In this document: piece after piece, positions 1 through 8,712 of the stretch
Layout of the letters: each line of letters starts with the position of its first letter
Position numbering within the stretch: the stretch's first letter is position 1
Assembly (NCBI GenBank): GCA_913055785.1
Contig: CAJXLJ010000021.1
Span: forward strand, 1 to 46,222
Direction of reading: 5' to 3'
Length of the DNA: 46,222 nucleotides
From: an uncultured Parvularculaceae bacterium
GTDB lineage: Bacteria > Pseudomonadota > Alphaproteobacteria > Caulobacterales > Parvularculaceae
Notes under the pieces: generated by a model
The model's database searches: none
Told to the model about the DNA's origin: nothing
The model's input: only the letters and a program-made list of their open reading frames with translations
Program-made: the position numbers and the translations under genes

Positions 1-143
1 TTTCCGAAGCCGCCGTCCATCCACGCGATTTCATTGGACGGAACGACAAGCCGCGCCTGCACAAGGCCGTGCACGGACGCTTCCTGCGCCGCCGCCGGCA
101 AGGCGAGACCGCAAAGCGTGAAGATCAGCGCCGCCAGTCTCAT
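1..143 (-). CDS. Secreted protein, N-terminal fragment (cut by window edge)
   Basis: Only the first 47 codons are present; the rest lies beyond the left edge. The product starts MRLAALIFTLCGLALPAAAQ, a clear Sec signal peptide with cleavage expected after AAA or AAAQ. The mature start (EASVHGLVQARLVVP) gives no family. The ATG at 143 overlaps the TGA of the upstream histidine kinase gene as ATGA and has its own GGGAGG five bases upstream, so translation is coupled to the kinase. It is the third gene of a cupredoxin / kinase / secreted-protein operon. An outer-membrane or periplasmic role is an inference from the signal peptide and context; no function can be named. Confidence 0.75.
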   Translation of the reverse strand, partial: MRLAALIFTLCGLALPAAAQEASVHGLVQARLVVPSNEIAWMDGGFG

Positions 144-1960
144 GCGACCTCCCGCAACGCGGATGAGGACGCTTTGAGGGGGAGCCGGATCGTCACAGTC
201 GTTCCTGCCATCGGCGCGCTGACGATCGACAGCTTGCCGCCATGCAGGCGCACGATAGCGTCGGCGATAGAAAGACCGAGACCGGCGCCCGGAAACGCCG
301 CGTCATATTCGCCATGGCTGCGCTGGAAAGGCTTGATCAGGCGCGCGACTTCTTCCTGCGCCATGCCGACGCCGCTGTCCCTGACGACAATATCGGCTTC
401 GCCGTCTCTTGCTTCGAGATAGATGTCGACCACGCCGTCCGCCGGACTGAATTTGACGGCGTTGTGGAGAATATTGCGCAGGGCTTTCGACAGGGCGGCG
501 AAGTCGCCGTCGATATTGACGTGCGCGTCCCCCGCGCGCTTGTTGATGGAAATATTTTTCGAAACGGCCGCAGCGGACACGAAGTCGATTGCGTCGTCCA
601 TCACTTCGCGCAGATCGTAGAGATCGGGACGGAGGTCGAACTTGCCTGCCTCGATGCGCGCAATATCGAGAATACTGTTATGAAGATCCAGCAGGCCACG
701 GCCGCCATTGGCGATGAAGTCCGCATATTTAAGGTATTCGTCTTCGGGAATCGGGCCGAGCTGTTGCTGGCGGATGACGTCGGCGAAACCGATAATGGCG
801 TTCAGCGGTGTTCTGAGTTCATGGCTCATATTGGCGATGAACTGCGACTTCACCCGGTCAGCGTCGCGCGCTTCGTCGCGGGCGATCTCGAGCGATCGCG
901 CGGTTTCCTTGAGCGCGTCTTCGCGGTCGCGCACGGCGCCGGCCATGTCGGTGAGCGCCCCTGAAAGCTGGCCGACTTCGCTGCTGGCCGAACCGACTGA
1001 CGCGTCGAATTCGTAATCACCCTTGCTGATGCGCCGCGCGGCGGCGGCCAGCGTCTCGAGCGGCGCGGAAACGCCGTGGGCGATAACGAACGCCCCGGCG
1101 GCGGCGAGGCCAACCCCGCCGATCATCACGAACAGCAGCGGACCGAACAGCGCCCAGTTACTGGCGAACACGTCTTCGAGGCGGTGTTCATGAATGACAT
1201 AGACCGGAGAGCTGTTCTGCGCAGTCGGAAGTCTCGCGACGGAATAGAGAAAGTCTCCTTCCGGCCGGCGAACGATCGACGCGATGTCTTCCAGCGGGTT
1301 GAACGCAGCAGGTAAAGGCATGTTTCGCTGCCGGTCTGCGCTCGCCGTCAGCAAGGTGAGTTCGCCGTGCGGGTCAGCTGTTGCAAGCGCAATGGAGAGG
1401 GGCGTGGGCGCAAGGTTGCGCAACTCGTCGAGCAGCGCGCCGTCGACCGGCACGAAGGCGCCGACAAAACCGATGAGCGTCGGCGCGGTCACCGGCGCGA
1501 CCACTGTCCAGTAGGTTTCGCCGCCCAGCGTGACAAGGCCGGTCGAGACGCCTTCAACATAGGTCTTGTCGATCAGATCCTCGAACGGGAACGGTCTGGC
1601 GCCGCTGTCGGGCGCGGCGGTGTCGGCCCGCACGACGCCGTCGACATCCACATACATCATGCGGCGGGCGTTGATGCGACGCCCGTGATTGCGCAACGCC
1701 GAGAGCGCCGTCGCATGATCGTTTTCGGCAATCGCCTGACGCAGGCCGAAATCGAGCGCCAGCACGTTGACGCCGGTCGCGACGCGGTCAGCGAGAATGT
1801 CGAGATGGCGCATGAAGGTCTGGTTGGCGATGGCGAGGTCGCGCTTGCCCTGATCGATCATCGCATGGCGCGCATAGGAGTAGGAAACCGCGATAGCGAT
1901 GCCTTGTACGCCAGCGATCAGCACAATGATGAAAAGGCTTATCCGGTTTCTGAACCGCAT
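140..1960 (-). CDS. HAMP-domain sensor histidine kinase (orphan)
   Basis: Inner-membrane sensor kinase of about 606 residues. In numbering from the upstream TTG at 1972: membrane helix about 10-31, periplasmic sensor region about 35-270, second helix about 274-300, HAMP about 300-350, short coiled coil, HisKA with NMSHELRTPLN (phospho-acceptor His384), then HATPase_c with N box HNAVKF (Asn504), G1 DSGVG (532) and G2 GAGLGLS (562). All catalytic elements look intact. The TTG at 1972 overlaps the preceding stop, but ATG 1960 is preferred because GAGG sits six bases before it. No response regulator is adjacent. The gene lies between a cupredoxin-like protein and a secreted protein, with four-base overlaps if the TTG is used, so it may sense a periplasmic or metal-linked signal; that is inference. 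Confidence 0.9.
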   Translation of the reverse strand: MRFRNRISLFIIVLIAGVQGIAIAVSYSYARHAMIDQGKRDLAIANQTFMRHLDILADRVATGVNVLALDFGLRQAIAENDHATALSALRNHGRRINARRMMYVDVDGVVRADTAAPDSGARPFPFEDLIDKTYVEGVSTGLVTLGGETYWTVVAPVTAPTLIGFVGAFVPVDGALLDELRNLAPTPLSIALATADPHGELTLLTASADRQRNMPLPAAFNPLEDIASIVRRPEGDFLYSVARLPTAQNSSPVYVIHEHRLEDVFASNWALFGPLLFVMIGGVGLAAAGAFVIAHGVSAPLETLAAAARRISKGDYEFDASVGSASSEVGQLSGALTDMAGAVRDREDALKETARSLEIARDEARDADRVKSQFIANMSHELRTPLNAIIGFADVIRQQQLGPIPEDEYLKYADFIANGGRGLLDLHNSILDIARIEAGKFDLRPDLYDLREVMDDAIDFVSAAAVSKNISINKRAGDAHVNIDGDFAALSKALRNILHNAVKFSPADGVVDIYLEARDGEADIVVRDSGVGMAQEEVARLIKPFQRSHGEYDAAFPGAGLGLSIADAIVRLHGGKLSIVSAPMAGTTVTIRLPLKASSSALREVA

Positions 1961-1968
1961 CGCGCGCC

Positions 1969-2586
1969 TCAATACCGGCTGGAGCGGCGGCGTTCCGGCC
2001 GCAAGGGCAGCACGACGGCGATCTGCTGGTCGGCGCCGTTGAGCGCAACCGGAACGGCGAGCTTCTGTTCGCCGGTTTTCGCCCGCGGGTGCCAGACCGC
2101 GAGTTCGGTTTCGCCCGCCGGAGCGTTGACGATACGCGCTGCGCCGTCCGGTCCGGTCTTCGCTGCGAACGGCAGGTCGGTCACGTAAACATAGGTCAGC
2201 ATGTCGTCATGGACGTTGCAGCCGATGGCGGCGACGCCGACCGCGTCATATATCGCGCTTTTCGTCGTCTCGTCCGGGCGCACATGCTGGTCGAACGGGT
2301 TGAGCGGCGAAAAGGAATACACGTGATGAAGCACATTGTCGCTGTTGTGGAACTGCAGCCAGTCTCCGGGGCGCAGCAGCGAAACGAAGGGCAGGAATTT
2401 CTCGTTTTTCTGATCGACGATCCGCGCATGTCCGCCGCGGGCCTTTTCGCCGTTCCCGGCTGCAAGCAGCACGATCGCGTCGGCGATGGGCGCGCCGGTT
2501 TGATCGCGCACCGTCACCGTAAAATCGGCGGCGGCTGCGCTCTGGGCCGCAAGCATGGCGGCGCAGAGAATGAGACGCGGAATCAT
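1969..2586 (-). CDS. Secreted cupredoxin-like protein ('methylamine utilization'-type)
   Basis: A 205-residue exported protein with a signal peptide (about 1-20, ending SAAAA) and a single plastocyanin-like beta domain. Type-1 copper ligands can be placed at His87/His88 (VLHHVYSF), Cys123, His126 and Met129 (GCNVHDDM), a C-x2-H-x2-M arrangement. Such proteins are often labelled methylamine utilization protein, but no methylamine dehydrogenase gene is nearby, so that name should not be read as function. A carboxypeptidase-regulatory-like beta segment precedes the copper fold (TVTVRDQTGAPIADA). First gene of the operon with the histidine kinase. A role in electron transfer or copper sensing is inferred. 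Confidence 0.78.
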   Translation of the reverse strand: MIPRLILCAAMLAAQSAAAADFTVTVRDQTGAPIADAIVLLAAGNGEKARGGHARIVDQKNEKFLPFVSLLRPGDWLQFHNSDNVLHHVYSFSPLNPFDQHVRPDETTKSAIYDAVGVAAIGCNVHDDMLTYVYVTDLPFAAKTGPDGAARIVNAPAGETELAVWHPRAKTGEQKLAVPVALNGADQQIAVVLPLRPERRRSSRY

Positions 2587-2700
2587 GGGTCCGAAACTAG
2601 TCGAACATCCTTAATAGGGCTTGAAATTGAGCCTTCGCCGCGCGAACGCGCACGCCAAACCGGATAGTTTCTTAATGCTTTGTAAACGGAGCGGTCGCGG

Positions 2701-4956
2701 TCACGCCTGCGCGATGCTCACGCCGTCCCAGCCGGCGCGCGGGCCGTCCTTTTCCATGGCGCTGATGCGTTCTTCGTAGATGTCAAAAAGGGCGATCTTG
2801 GCGCCCGGGGACTTTTTCGCCTGGTCGAGCATCCGCCGCGCCTTGGCCGCGTCGCCTGCGCGATAGGCGGCGAGGAGTTCGCGATGCGCTTCTTCAAGAT
2901 CGCGGAAGCCTTTAGACGATTTGATGAACGGGTTGCCGATCAGCGCATAAAGGCTGAACGGCCGCTCAGCGTAGCGCGTTTTCACCTTGTCGAGTTCGAG
3001 ATAGGCGAACTGGTGATGGGTTTCCTTGAAAACCGCTTCGTCGCAGATCATCGCCGGTCCGTAATATTCGGATTGCGAGCGCAGGAACGCCGCCCGGTCG
3101 ACCGCCGGTCCCATCGCCGAATAACGATTGTTGCGGCCGTGGCCCATGGGGCCGACGAAACACGTCCCGGTGGCGACGCCGATGGCGAGATGGATCTGCA
3201 TGCCCCGGGTACGGCTTGAGGAATCGAGATCGGTGTTGATCTTGTCCATGCTTTCGACAAGCCGCAGCGCCGCCGCGCAGCTCGCCTGAATATGATCGGC
3301 GAGTTCGGTGGGGGCGTTGTAATAGGCGAAGATGCGCCCGCCTTCGGCCTGATCCGCCGCGCCGCCCGTATTGATGATGGTCTGGCGCAGATCGAGGCTC
3401 GCCGCGGCCATCAGCTTGGTGATGTCGTCGGGGAGGTTCTCCATGCCGTGGAGGTCCTCGTCGGCGATCCGGAGCTCGCAGGCGAGCACGGTGATCTCGC
3501 GATAAACGCCGTCGAGTATGTTTTCGCCGTTTTCGTCGCGCAACAGTTTCATCGCCGGTTCGGGCAGGGTGTCGTGAAACGATCCGCGTAAGGAATCATC
3601 GCGCAGGGCGCCGCCGATCGATTTGCCGCCCGCCACCGACAAGGCGCCGACAAACAGCGCCAGCGCCGGGGCCAGCGGGTTGAGCAGCAGATCGCCGGAA
3701 GCAAAGGCGATGAAGGCGCCGAAGATCAGCAAGGCCGACAACAGCGCGGCGACGCCGATCGCCTGCCAGAACTGAAGGCGCTGCGCGGTCATGATCGCAG
3801 CGGCGCCGAACACCATCACCGCCAGCGCTTCCACATAACCGGTCCAGCCCGGCCGTCGCGGCGCCTCGCCGCTGACGATCTGTGCGGCGGCGAGCGTGTG
3901 CAGCGCCGCGGGCGGCATCGCCCCGCGCGAAGTATTCATCATTTCGCCGAGTTCGCCGTCGAGGCCGATGAGTACGACCGCGCCGGAAAGCTGTCTGTTC
4001 GAACCGGCGCCGGCGAGCAGGCGCGCGGCCGATGTGGAAGGCAGGCTCATGCGCTTCGGCGGGTAGAGCCGCAAAGCCGACGCGTGGGAAACCGAAAGCG
4101 GCGCGCCGCCGAGCGCCAGGCTTTTGAGCGGCCGGCCCTGTGCGCCGACCGAAGAGCCGTCGGTTTTGGCGGACACTGTCACATTGTTGAGCGCCATCTG
4201 GGCGGCGCGAAGCGCAATCGACGGCGCCGTTTCGCCTTCGAGCGACCAGACCAGCGGAACCCGGCGCGTGACGCCGTCTCCGTCGGGAGCGAGCGCGGCG
4301 ACTGCCGGCGCCGCCGCCCGGCCGAGCGCCGCGTTAAGGCCGTAGAAATAACGGGCCGCCGGCAGCGCCAGATAGTCGCCGCCGCCATTTTCGAGGTCGA
4401 GCCAGGAAGCGCCCTTGGCGTCCGCGCGCTCGAAGGAGGCGGCGCTGTTAGGGTTGCCGGGCGGGGTAGCGGAGACCGCGACCGCGCCGTTCACCGCCTC
4501 AAATGCCGAAGCCAGCGCTTCGTCGGTGCGCGGCAGCCGCGCAAGCTGTTGTGCCAGGGCTTCGTCGCTTGCGCCTTCGAGCCAGAATTTTCCAATGGTT
4601 TCAGGAGATAAGGGGTCCGGGGCGTCGACCGCCTCGGTAAGGATCACGCCTTTTGCGCCAGCCGCGCCGGCGGCCTCGACGAGGTCGGCGAGCACCGTGC
4701 GCGGCCATGGCCACGGTCCCGCCTGATCGACGCTTTCCCGGTCGATATAGACGATGTGAAAATCCTTCGAGGCGTCGAATGAAGCCGGAGAAAGCCTTTG
4801 AAAATAGTCGAATAATGCCTCCCGGGAACGCGCGTCCGGGGATTGCGCGCCGGCCAGCGCGCCAAGGGCGATGATCGCCAGCGCGCCCGTCACGAGAAGC
4901 AGCGGCAAAGCCGAAAGCCACTCAAACTGTCCGCGAAACATCCGTTTGGCTATCAA
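2701..4956 (-). CDS. CHASE2-domain membrane protein with degenerate adenylate/guanylate cyclase domain
   Basis: 751 residues: N-terminal helix (about 14-36), periplasmic CHASE2 sensor (about 45-360, with FHIVYIDRESV and WPWPR), three membrane helices (about 370-442), then a class III nucleotide cyclase fold (about 485-665) and a short helical tail. The fold is recognisable, but the catalytic residues are gone. The first metal Asp is Glu494 (LACELR), the second is Gly540 (EGGRIFAYYNAP where GD is expected), the transition-state Asn is Asp620 and the Arg is Phe624 (MGPAVDRAAF). It is therefore probably not a cyclase and may be a nucleotide or protein sensor. TTG 4956 is chosen because GGAGCAGG precedes it; the later ATG 4941 has no ribosome site. 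Stands alone. Confidence 0.85.
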   Translation of the reverse strand: MIAKRMFRGQFEWLSALPLLLVTGALAIIALGALAGAQSPDARSREALFDYFQRLSPASFDASKDFHIVYIDRESVDQAGPWPWPRTVLADLVEAAGAAGAKGVILTEAVDAPDPLSPETIGKFWLEGASDEALAQQLARLPRTDEALASAFEAVNGAVAVSATPPGNPNSAASFERADAKGASWLDLENGGGDYLALPAARYFYGLNAALGRAAAPAVAALAPDGDGVTRRVPLVWSLEGETAPSIALRAAQMALNNVTVSAKTDGSSVGAQGRPLKSLALGGAPLSVSHASALRLYPPKRMSLPSTSAARLLAGAGSNRQLSGAVVLIGLDGELGEMMNTSRGAMPPAALHTLAAAQIVSGEAPRRPGWTGYVEALAVMVFGAAAIMTAQRLQFWQAIGVAALLSALLIFGAFIAFASGDLLLNPLAPALALFVGALSVAGGKSIGGALRDDSLRGSFHDTLPEPAMKLLRDENGENILDGVYREITVLACELRIADEDLHGMENLPDDITKLMAAASLDLRQTIINTGGAADQAEGGRIFAYYNAPTELADHIQASCAAALRLVESMDKINTDLDSSSRTRGMQIHLAIGVATGTCFVGPMGHGRNNRYSAMGPAVDRAAFLRSQSEYYGPAMICDEAVFKETHHQFAYLELDKVKTRYAERPFSLYALIGNPFIKSSKGFRDLEEAHRELLAAYRAGDAAKARRMLDQAKKSPGAKIALFDIYEERISAMEKDGPRAGWDGVSIAQA

Positions 4957-5117
4957 GGCCTGCTCCAGACTTGCACAATTCGGCGTGAAACACTGCGCTC
5001 GCCGCCCTAAATTAACAGCCAGTACGACGATTTCAGGATCATTTTAACACCCTGTACGCCATGATGACACTGCAAGGGCCGCGCCGTCTCGGCGCACCCG
5101 TTAAGAAGGCGTTAACT

Positions 5118-6251
5118 ATGACGGATTCGGGGGCGCATTTCGATATCGACGTCGACAGCGGCGTGTTGCGCCTGACTGCGCGCGGGGACTGGCGCGCAAA
5201 GTTCCTGAAAGCTATCGATTCGCGGCTGCGCGATTTCGCTGATGATTCGGTCGGGCGCGACCTGATTATCGACATGTCCGGCGTTGAACGTCTCGATACG
5301 GCTGGCGCGATGGTGCTGCAGCGGACCTTCGCCGCATCGGATCGCACAAGCGCATCGAACATCGTCGGGGCCAGCGCCTCGCACAAGGCGCTGATGACTC
5401 AGGTCGTGGCGCATCTCGATCCTTGCCATGTCATGCCGGTGCACAAGAACGCGTTTCTAGCCATGCTGGAACGATTGGGCCGGGGGACGCGCGACGCCTA
5501 TTTCGCGACCATGCATCTTCTGGATTTTATTGGGCACACGCTGGTGACCGCCTGGCGCGTCATGACGCGACCGTCCCATTTTCGGTGGACCTCGACCGTT
5601 CATCACATGGAGGAGGCGGGGCTTAACGCGGTGCCGATCATCGGTTTGATGACGTTTCTCATCGGCGCCGTGGTCGCCTTCATGGGCGCGAAGATTTTGC
5701 GCCTGTTCAACGCCGAAATTTTCACCATTGAACTCGTCGGCATCTCGGTGCTTCGCGAATTCGGTGTATTGTTGACGGCGATCCTGATCGCCGGCCGGTC
5801 GGGCAGCGCGTTCACCGCGCAGATCGGCTCGATGAAAATCCGCGAAGAGATCGACGCCATGCGCGTTCTCGGCCTCGATCCCATGGAAGTACTGGTCCTG
5901 CCGCGGGTCGTAGCGCTGGTGATTATGCTCGCGCCGATCGCTTTTGTCGCATCGATGCTTGGCTTGCTTGGCGGGCTGCTTGTTTCCTGGAGCGCTATGG
6001 ACATATCGCCGGCGCTCTTCATGGCGCGGTTTCAGGAAACGGTCATCATGAACCATTTCTGGGCGGGGCTGATCAAGGCGCCGTTCTTCGCTTTTGTGAT
6101 CGCCGTCATCGGTTGCTTTCAAGGCATGCAGGTTGAGGGAAGCGCGGAATCGCTTGGCCAGCGAACGACGCTTTCCGTTGTTCAGTCGCTGTTTCTCGTG
6201 ATCGTCATCGACGCCTTTTTCGCGATGTTCTATCTGGAGATTGACTATTGA
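5118..6251 (+). CDS. MlaE-family lipid ABC transporter permease with N-terminal STAS domain
   Basis: 377 residues from ATG 5118, which has GAAGG eight bases upstream; the open frame extends to 5061 without a better site. An N-terminal STAS domain (about 1-90, IIDMSGVERLDTAGA) precedes the MlaE permease domain, with five to six helices and the family signature ELVGISVLREFGVLLTA followed by IAGRSGSAFTAQIGSM. The STAS-MlaE fusion is usual in Alphaproteobacteria. It forms the membrane channel of an MCE transporter moving phospholipids or other lipids between inner and outer membranes. Its stop overlaps the TTG start of the ATPase gene by four bases (TTGA), so the two are translated together. The direction of transport is not evident. 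Confidence 0.9.
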   Translation: MTDSGAHFDIDVDSGVLRLTARGDWRAKFLKAIDSRLRDFADDSVGRDLIIDMSGVERLDTAGAMVLQRTFAASDRTSASNIVGASASHKALMTQVVAHLDPCHVMPVHKNAFLAMLERLGRGTRDAYFATMHLLDFIGHTLVTAWRVMTRPSHFRWTSTVHHMEEAGLNAVPIIGLMTFLIGAVVAFMGAKILRLFNAEIFTIELVGISVLREFGVLLTAILIAGRSGSAFTAQIGSMKIREEIDAMRVLGLDPMEVLVLPRVVALVIMLAPIAFVASMLGLLGGLLVSWSAMDISPALFMARFQETVIMNHFWAGLIKAPFFAFVIAVIGCFQGMQVEGSAESLGQRTTLSVVQSLFLVIVIDAFFAMFYLEIDY

Positions 6252-7036
6252 GCGACGCTCACGCCTCCCGACAGACGGTTATAGAGGTGCGCGACTTGCG
6301 CACCCAGTTCGATGACTTCATCGTTCACGACAAGCTCGATCTCGATGTGCATCAGGGCGAGATTCTCGGCGTGGTCGGCGGGTCTGGCGCGGGCAAATCG
6401 GTGTTGTTGCGTGCGATCATCGGCCTCAAACAGCCGAGCAAGGGTGTTGTCACGGTATTCGGCGAGAATTTTTATGAAGCCGGCGAAGATGAACGTTTGG
6501 CGGTCGAACGTCGCTGGGGCGTCCTGTTTCAGGGCGGCGCGCTTTTCTCTTCGTTAACAGTCGCCCAGAATGTCATGGCGCCGATCCGCGAGCACCTTGA
6601 TATCGAAGGCGAGCTCGCCCGCGACATGGCGGCGCTGAAAATCTCCATGGTGGGCCTGCCGGCTGAGGCAGGCGCCAAATACCCGTCCGAACTTTCCGGC
6701 GGGATGAGAAAACGCGCCGGTCTCGCCCGGGCGCTGGCGCTCGATCCGGAACTGGTTTTTCTCGATGAGCCGACCGCCGGCCTCGACCCGATCGGCGCCG
6801 CCAAATTCGACGAATTGATCATCAATCTCAAGGAATCCTTAGGGTTAACCGTGTTTATGGTTACCCATGATTTGGACACGCTACACGCCGCCTGCGACCG
6901 GGTTGCGGTGCTCGCCGAAAAGCGGGTCATCGAGTGCGGTCCGCTTGACGAGGTGCGCCGCGCCGATCACCCTTGGATTCAGGAATATTTTTCCGGGCCC
7001 AGGGGCAGGGCCGCGCTCACCGCGAAGGCGAGCTAG
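6248..7036 (+). CDS. MlaF-type ABC transporter ATP-binding protein
   Basis: 262-residue cytoplasmic ATPase of the MCE lipid transporter. It shows Walker A GGSGAGKS, Q-loop FQGGALFSS, signature LSGGMRKRAGLARAL, Walker B LVFLDEPTAGLDP and switch histidine VTHDLDTLH, in that order; the SGGMRKRA form is typical of the MlaF/Mkl family. The start is TTG 6248 inside the stop of the permease, with GGAG eight bases upstream. The MCE subunit follows 15 bases downstream. Energises the permease. Confidence 0.93.
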   Translation: MSDAHASRQTVIEVRDLRTQFDDFIVHDKLDLDVHQGEILGVVGGSGAGKSVLLRAIIGLKQPSKGVVTVFGENFYEAGEDERLAVERRWGVLFQGGALFSSLTVAQNVMAPIREHLDIEGELARDMAALKISMVGLPAEAGAKYPSELSGGMRKRAGLARALALDPELVFLDEPTAGLDPIGAAKFDELIINLKESLGLTVFMVTHDLDTLHAACDRVAVLAEKRVIECGPLDEVRRADHPWIQEYFSGPRGRAALTAKAS

Positions 7037-7051
7037 GGGCGGATAATCGCA

Positions 7052-7975
7052 ATGGAAACACGCGCCAATTACGTGTTTATCGGTTCGGTCGTGCTGAGTT
7101 TCGTCGCGATCGCGTTCCTGTTCGTGATCTGGCTCGGGCAGGGACAGCGTGAATATGACGAGTACGACGTGATTTTCACCGAACGGGTTTCCGGTCTGTC
7201 GGTGGGCGCCGCCGTGCGTTTCAACGGCATTCAGAAGGGCGAAGTCGATACGCTGACGATCGACCCTGACGATCCGTCAATCGTTATCGCCCGCGTTCGC
7301 GTTGAAAAGGACACGCCCGTCAAGACGGACACCCAGGCGGAGCTGGAGCTGGTCGGCTTTACCGGGCTCGCCATCATCCAGTTCGTCGGCGGCAGCGCCG
7401 GCGCGCCGCTTCTGAAAGACGTCAGCGAAGACAGGGTGCCGAAGATTGAAGCGGACTTTTCCGGCTTCGGCGCATTTCTCGAAGGCTCGGGCGATATGAT
7501 CGCCCAGGCGAACCGCCTGCTCTCCGATCAGAATATCGAAAACTTCAACGCCATCATGTCGAATGTCAGAACGATCACTGGCGCATTCGCCGAACGCGAG
7601 GAAGAGATCGGCGAGACCATCGCCAACCTTAAAACCATCACCGCCGATCTTGCGCAAATGAGCCACAAGCTCGACGGCGCAGCGACCAGCCTGCAGGCGC
7701 TTCTCGACGAGGATGCGCCTAATACTCTCGCCGAGGCCGATGCGTTTCTTATAGAATCCCGCGAGCTGGTTGGCGATCTTCGCAGCGTTGTCGACGAGAA
7801 CCGCGAGTCGATCCGGATTTTCACCGATCAGGGCCTGGCGCAGGTCGCGCCCGCCATCGCCGAAGCGCGCCGGGTGATGCGTACGCTTGACTACATGCTG
7901 CGCGAGATTGACCGCGACCCGCAGGCTTATTTCCTTGGCGAGAACGCCCCTGAATATGGAGCGGAGAAGAAATGA
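7052..7975 (+). CDS. MCE-family (MlaD-like) lipid-binding subunit
   Basis: 307 residues: an uncleaved N-terminal anchor (about 9-30), a single MCE domain (about 38-118, with VSGLSVGAAVRFNGIQKGEV), then a long helical region (about 140-290) that could form the tube or coiled coil of an MCE hexamer. It is about twice the length of the second MCE protein in this window (29174-29647), so the two belong to different transporters. Periplasmic component joining the inner-membrane ABC complex to an acceptor. Its TGA overlaps the next start as ATGA. Confidence 0.88.
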   Translation: METRANYVFIGSVVLSFVAIAFLFVIWLGQGQREYDEYDVIFTERVSGLSVGAAVRFNGIQKGEVDTLTIDPDDPSIVIARVRVEKDTPVKTDTQAELELVGFTGLAIIQFVGGSAGAPLLKDVSEDRVPKIEADFSGFGAFLEGSGDMIAQANRLLSDQNIENFNAIMSNVRTITGAFAEREEEIGETIANLKTITADLAQMSHKLDGAATSLQALLDEDAPNTLAEADAFLIESRELVGDLRSVVDENRESIRIFTDQGLAQVAPAIAEARRVMRTLDYMLREIDRDPQAYFLGENAPEYGAEKK

Positions 7976-8595
7976 TGAAGCGCATCGCCAGACCCGCCCT
8001 GATCGCCGCCGCCGCCCTTCTTGGCGGATGCGTTTCGCTGCTGCCTGAAACCGCGCCGCCGAAACCGCGCTATCACATCGAGCCTGTCGAAGCCTCGGCG
8101 CTCGAAGGCGAAACTGTCGACTGGTCGCTGATCATCGAGGATCCGCGCGCCACCAAGGTTTACGACACGGTGCGCATCGCGGTGTCGACCGCGCCTGGCA
8201 AGATTGAATATTTCGCCGGCGCCGAATGGGCCGACCGCGCGCCGCGTCTTTTCCAGACCGCGCTTGTTCAGACGTTTGAGGATTCTGGGCGCATTCTCGC
8301 GGTTGGCGACCGTTCCGCGCTGCCGCTTGCGGACATCGTGCTGCAGACCGACATCCGCAGGCTCGAACTCAACACGCAAGGCGGACAAGCCGCGACGGTA
8401 TCGATTTATGCGCGGCTCACCGACGGCCGCAGCCGCATTGTTGCGGCGAAGCGATTTGACGCTTCGGCGCCCGCGGCGTCGGACAATGCTGACGCAGTCA
8501 TCGCGGCGTTCGACGCGGCGTTCGAAACGCTGATCCCCGAGATCGTCGACTGGACGTATCGGGAAGGCGTCAAGCGGCGCGCATCGAGGGGCTGA
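7972..8595 (+). CDS. ABC-type transport auxiliary lipoprotein (PqiC/YmbA-like)
   Basis: 207 residues with a lipoprotein signal: positively charged start, hydrophobic core and lipobox LLGGC. The remainder fits the ABC_trans_aux / PqiC family, with a YDTVRIAVSTAPGKIEYFAGAEWADRAP stretch resembling the conserved core (only the pattern is used here). This would be an outer-membrane lipoprotein that partners the MCE protein and closes the transenvelope lipid path. The start overlaps the MCE gene by four bases; ATG 7972 and ATG 7975 are both possible and differ by one residue. Last gene of the operon; a palindromic repeat follows. Confidence 0.82.
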   Translation: MMKRIARPALIAAAALLGGCVSLLPETAPPKPRYHIEPVEASALEGETVDWSLIIEDPRATKVYDTVRIAVSTAPGKIEYFAGAEWADRAPRLFQTALVQTFEDSGRILAVGDRSALPLADIVLQTDIRRLELNTQGGQAATVSIYARLTDGRSRIVAAKRFDASAPAASDNADAVIAAFDAAFETLIPEIVDWTYREGVKRRASRG

Positions 8596-8604
8596 AGCGG
8601 CTTA

Positions 8605-8693
8605 GTCCTTCGTGACGAAAATCCTTCATCCTGAGGGCCGGCCGAAGACCGGCGTCACGAAGGACCAGAAGGATTTTTCTCCTCAGGATGAAG
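8605..8693. repeat. REP-like palindromic element R1a (interleaved inverted repeats)
   Basis: Two inverted repeats are interleaved rather than nested. Arm A GTCCTTCGTGACG (8605-8617) pairs with CGTCACGAAGGAC (8653-8665), and arm B CTTCATCCTGAGG (8624-8636) pairs with CCTCAGGATGAAG (8681-8693). The order A-B-A'-B' cannot form one simple hairpin. Lies between the convergent 3' ends of the MCE operon and the DUF1801 gene. The CTTCATCCTGAGG core recurs in other gaps of the window. Confidence 0.75.
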
Positions 8694-8712
8694 CCCGGGC
8701 GGAACGTCACAG

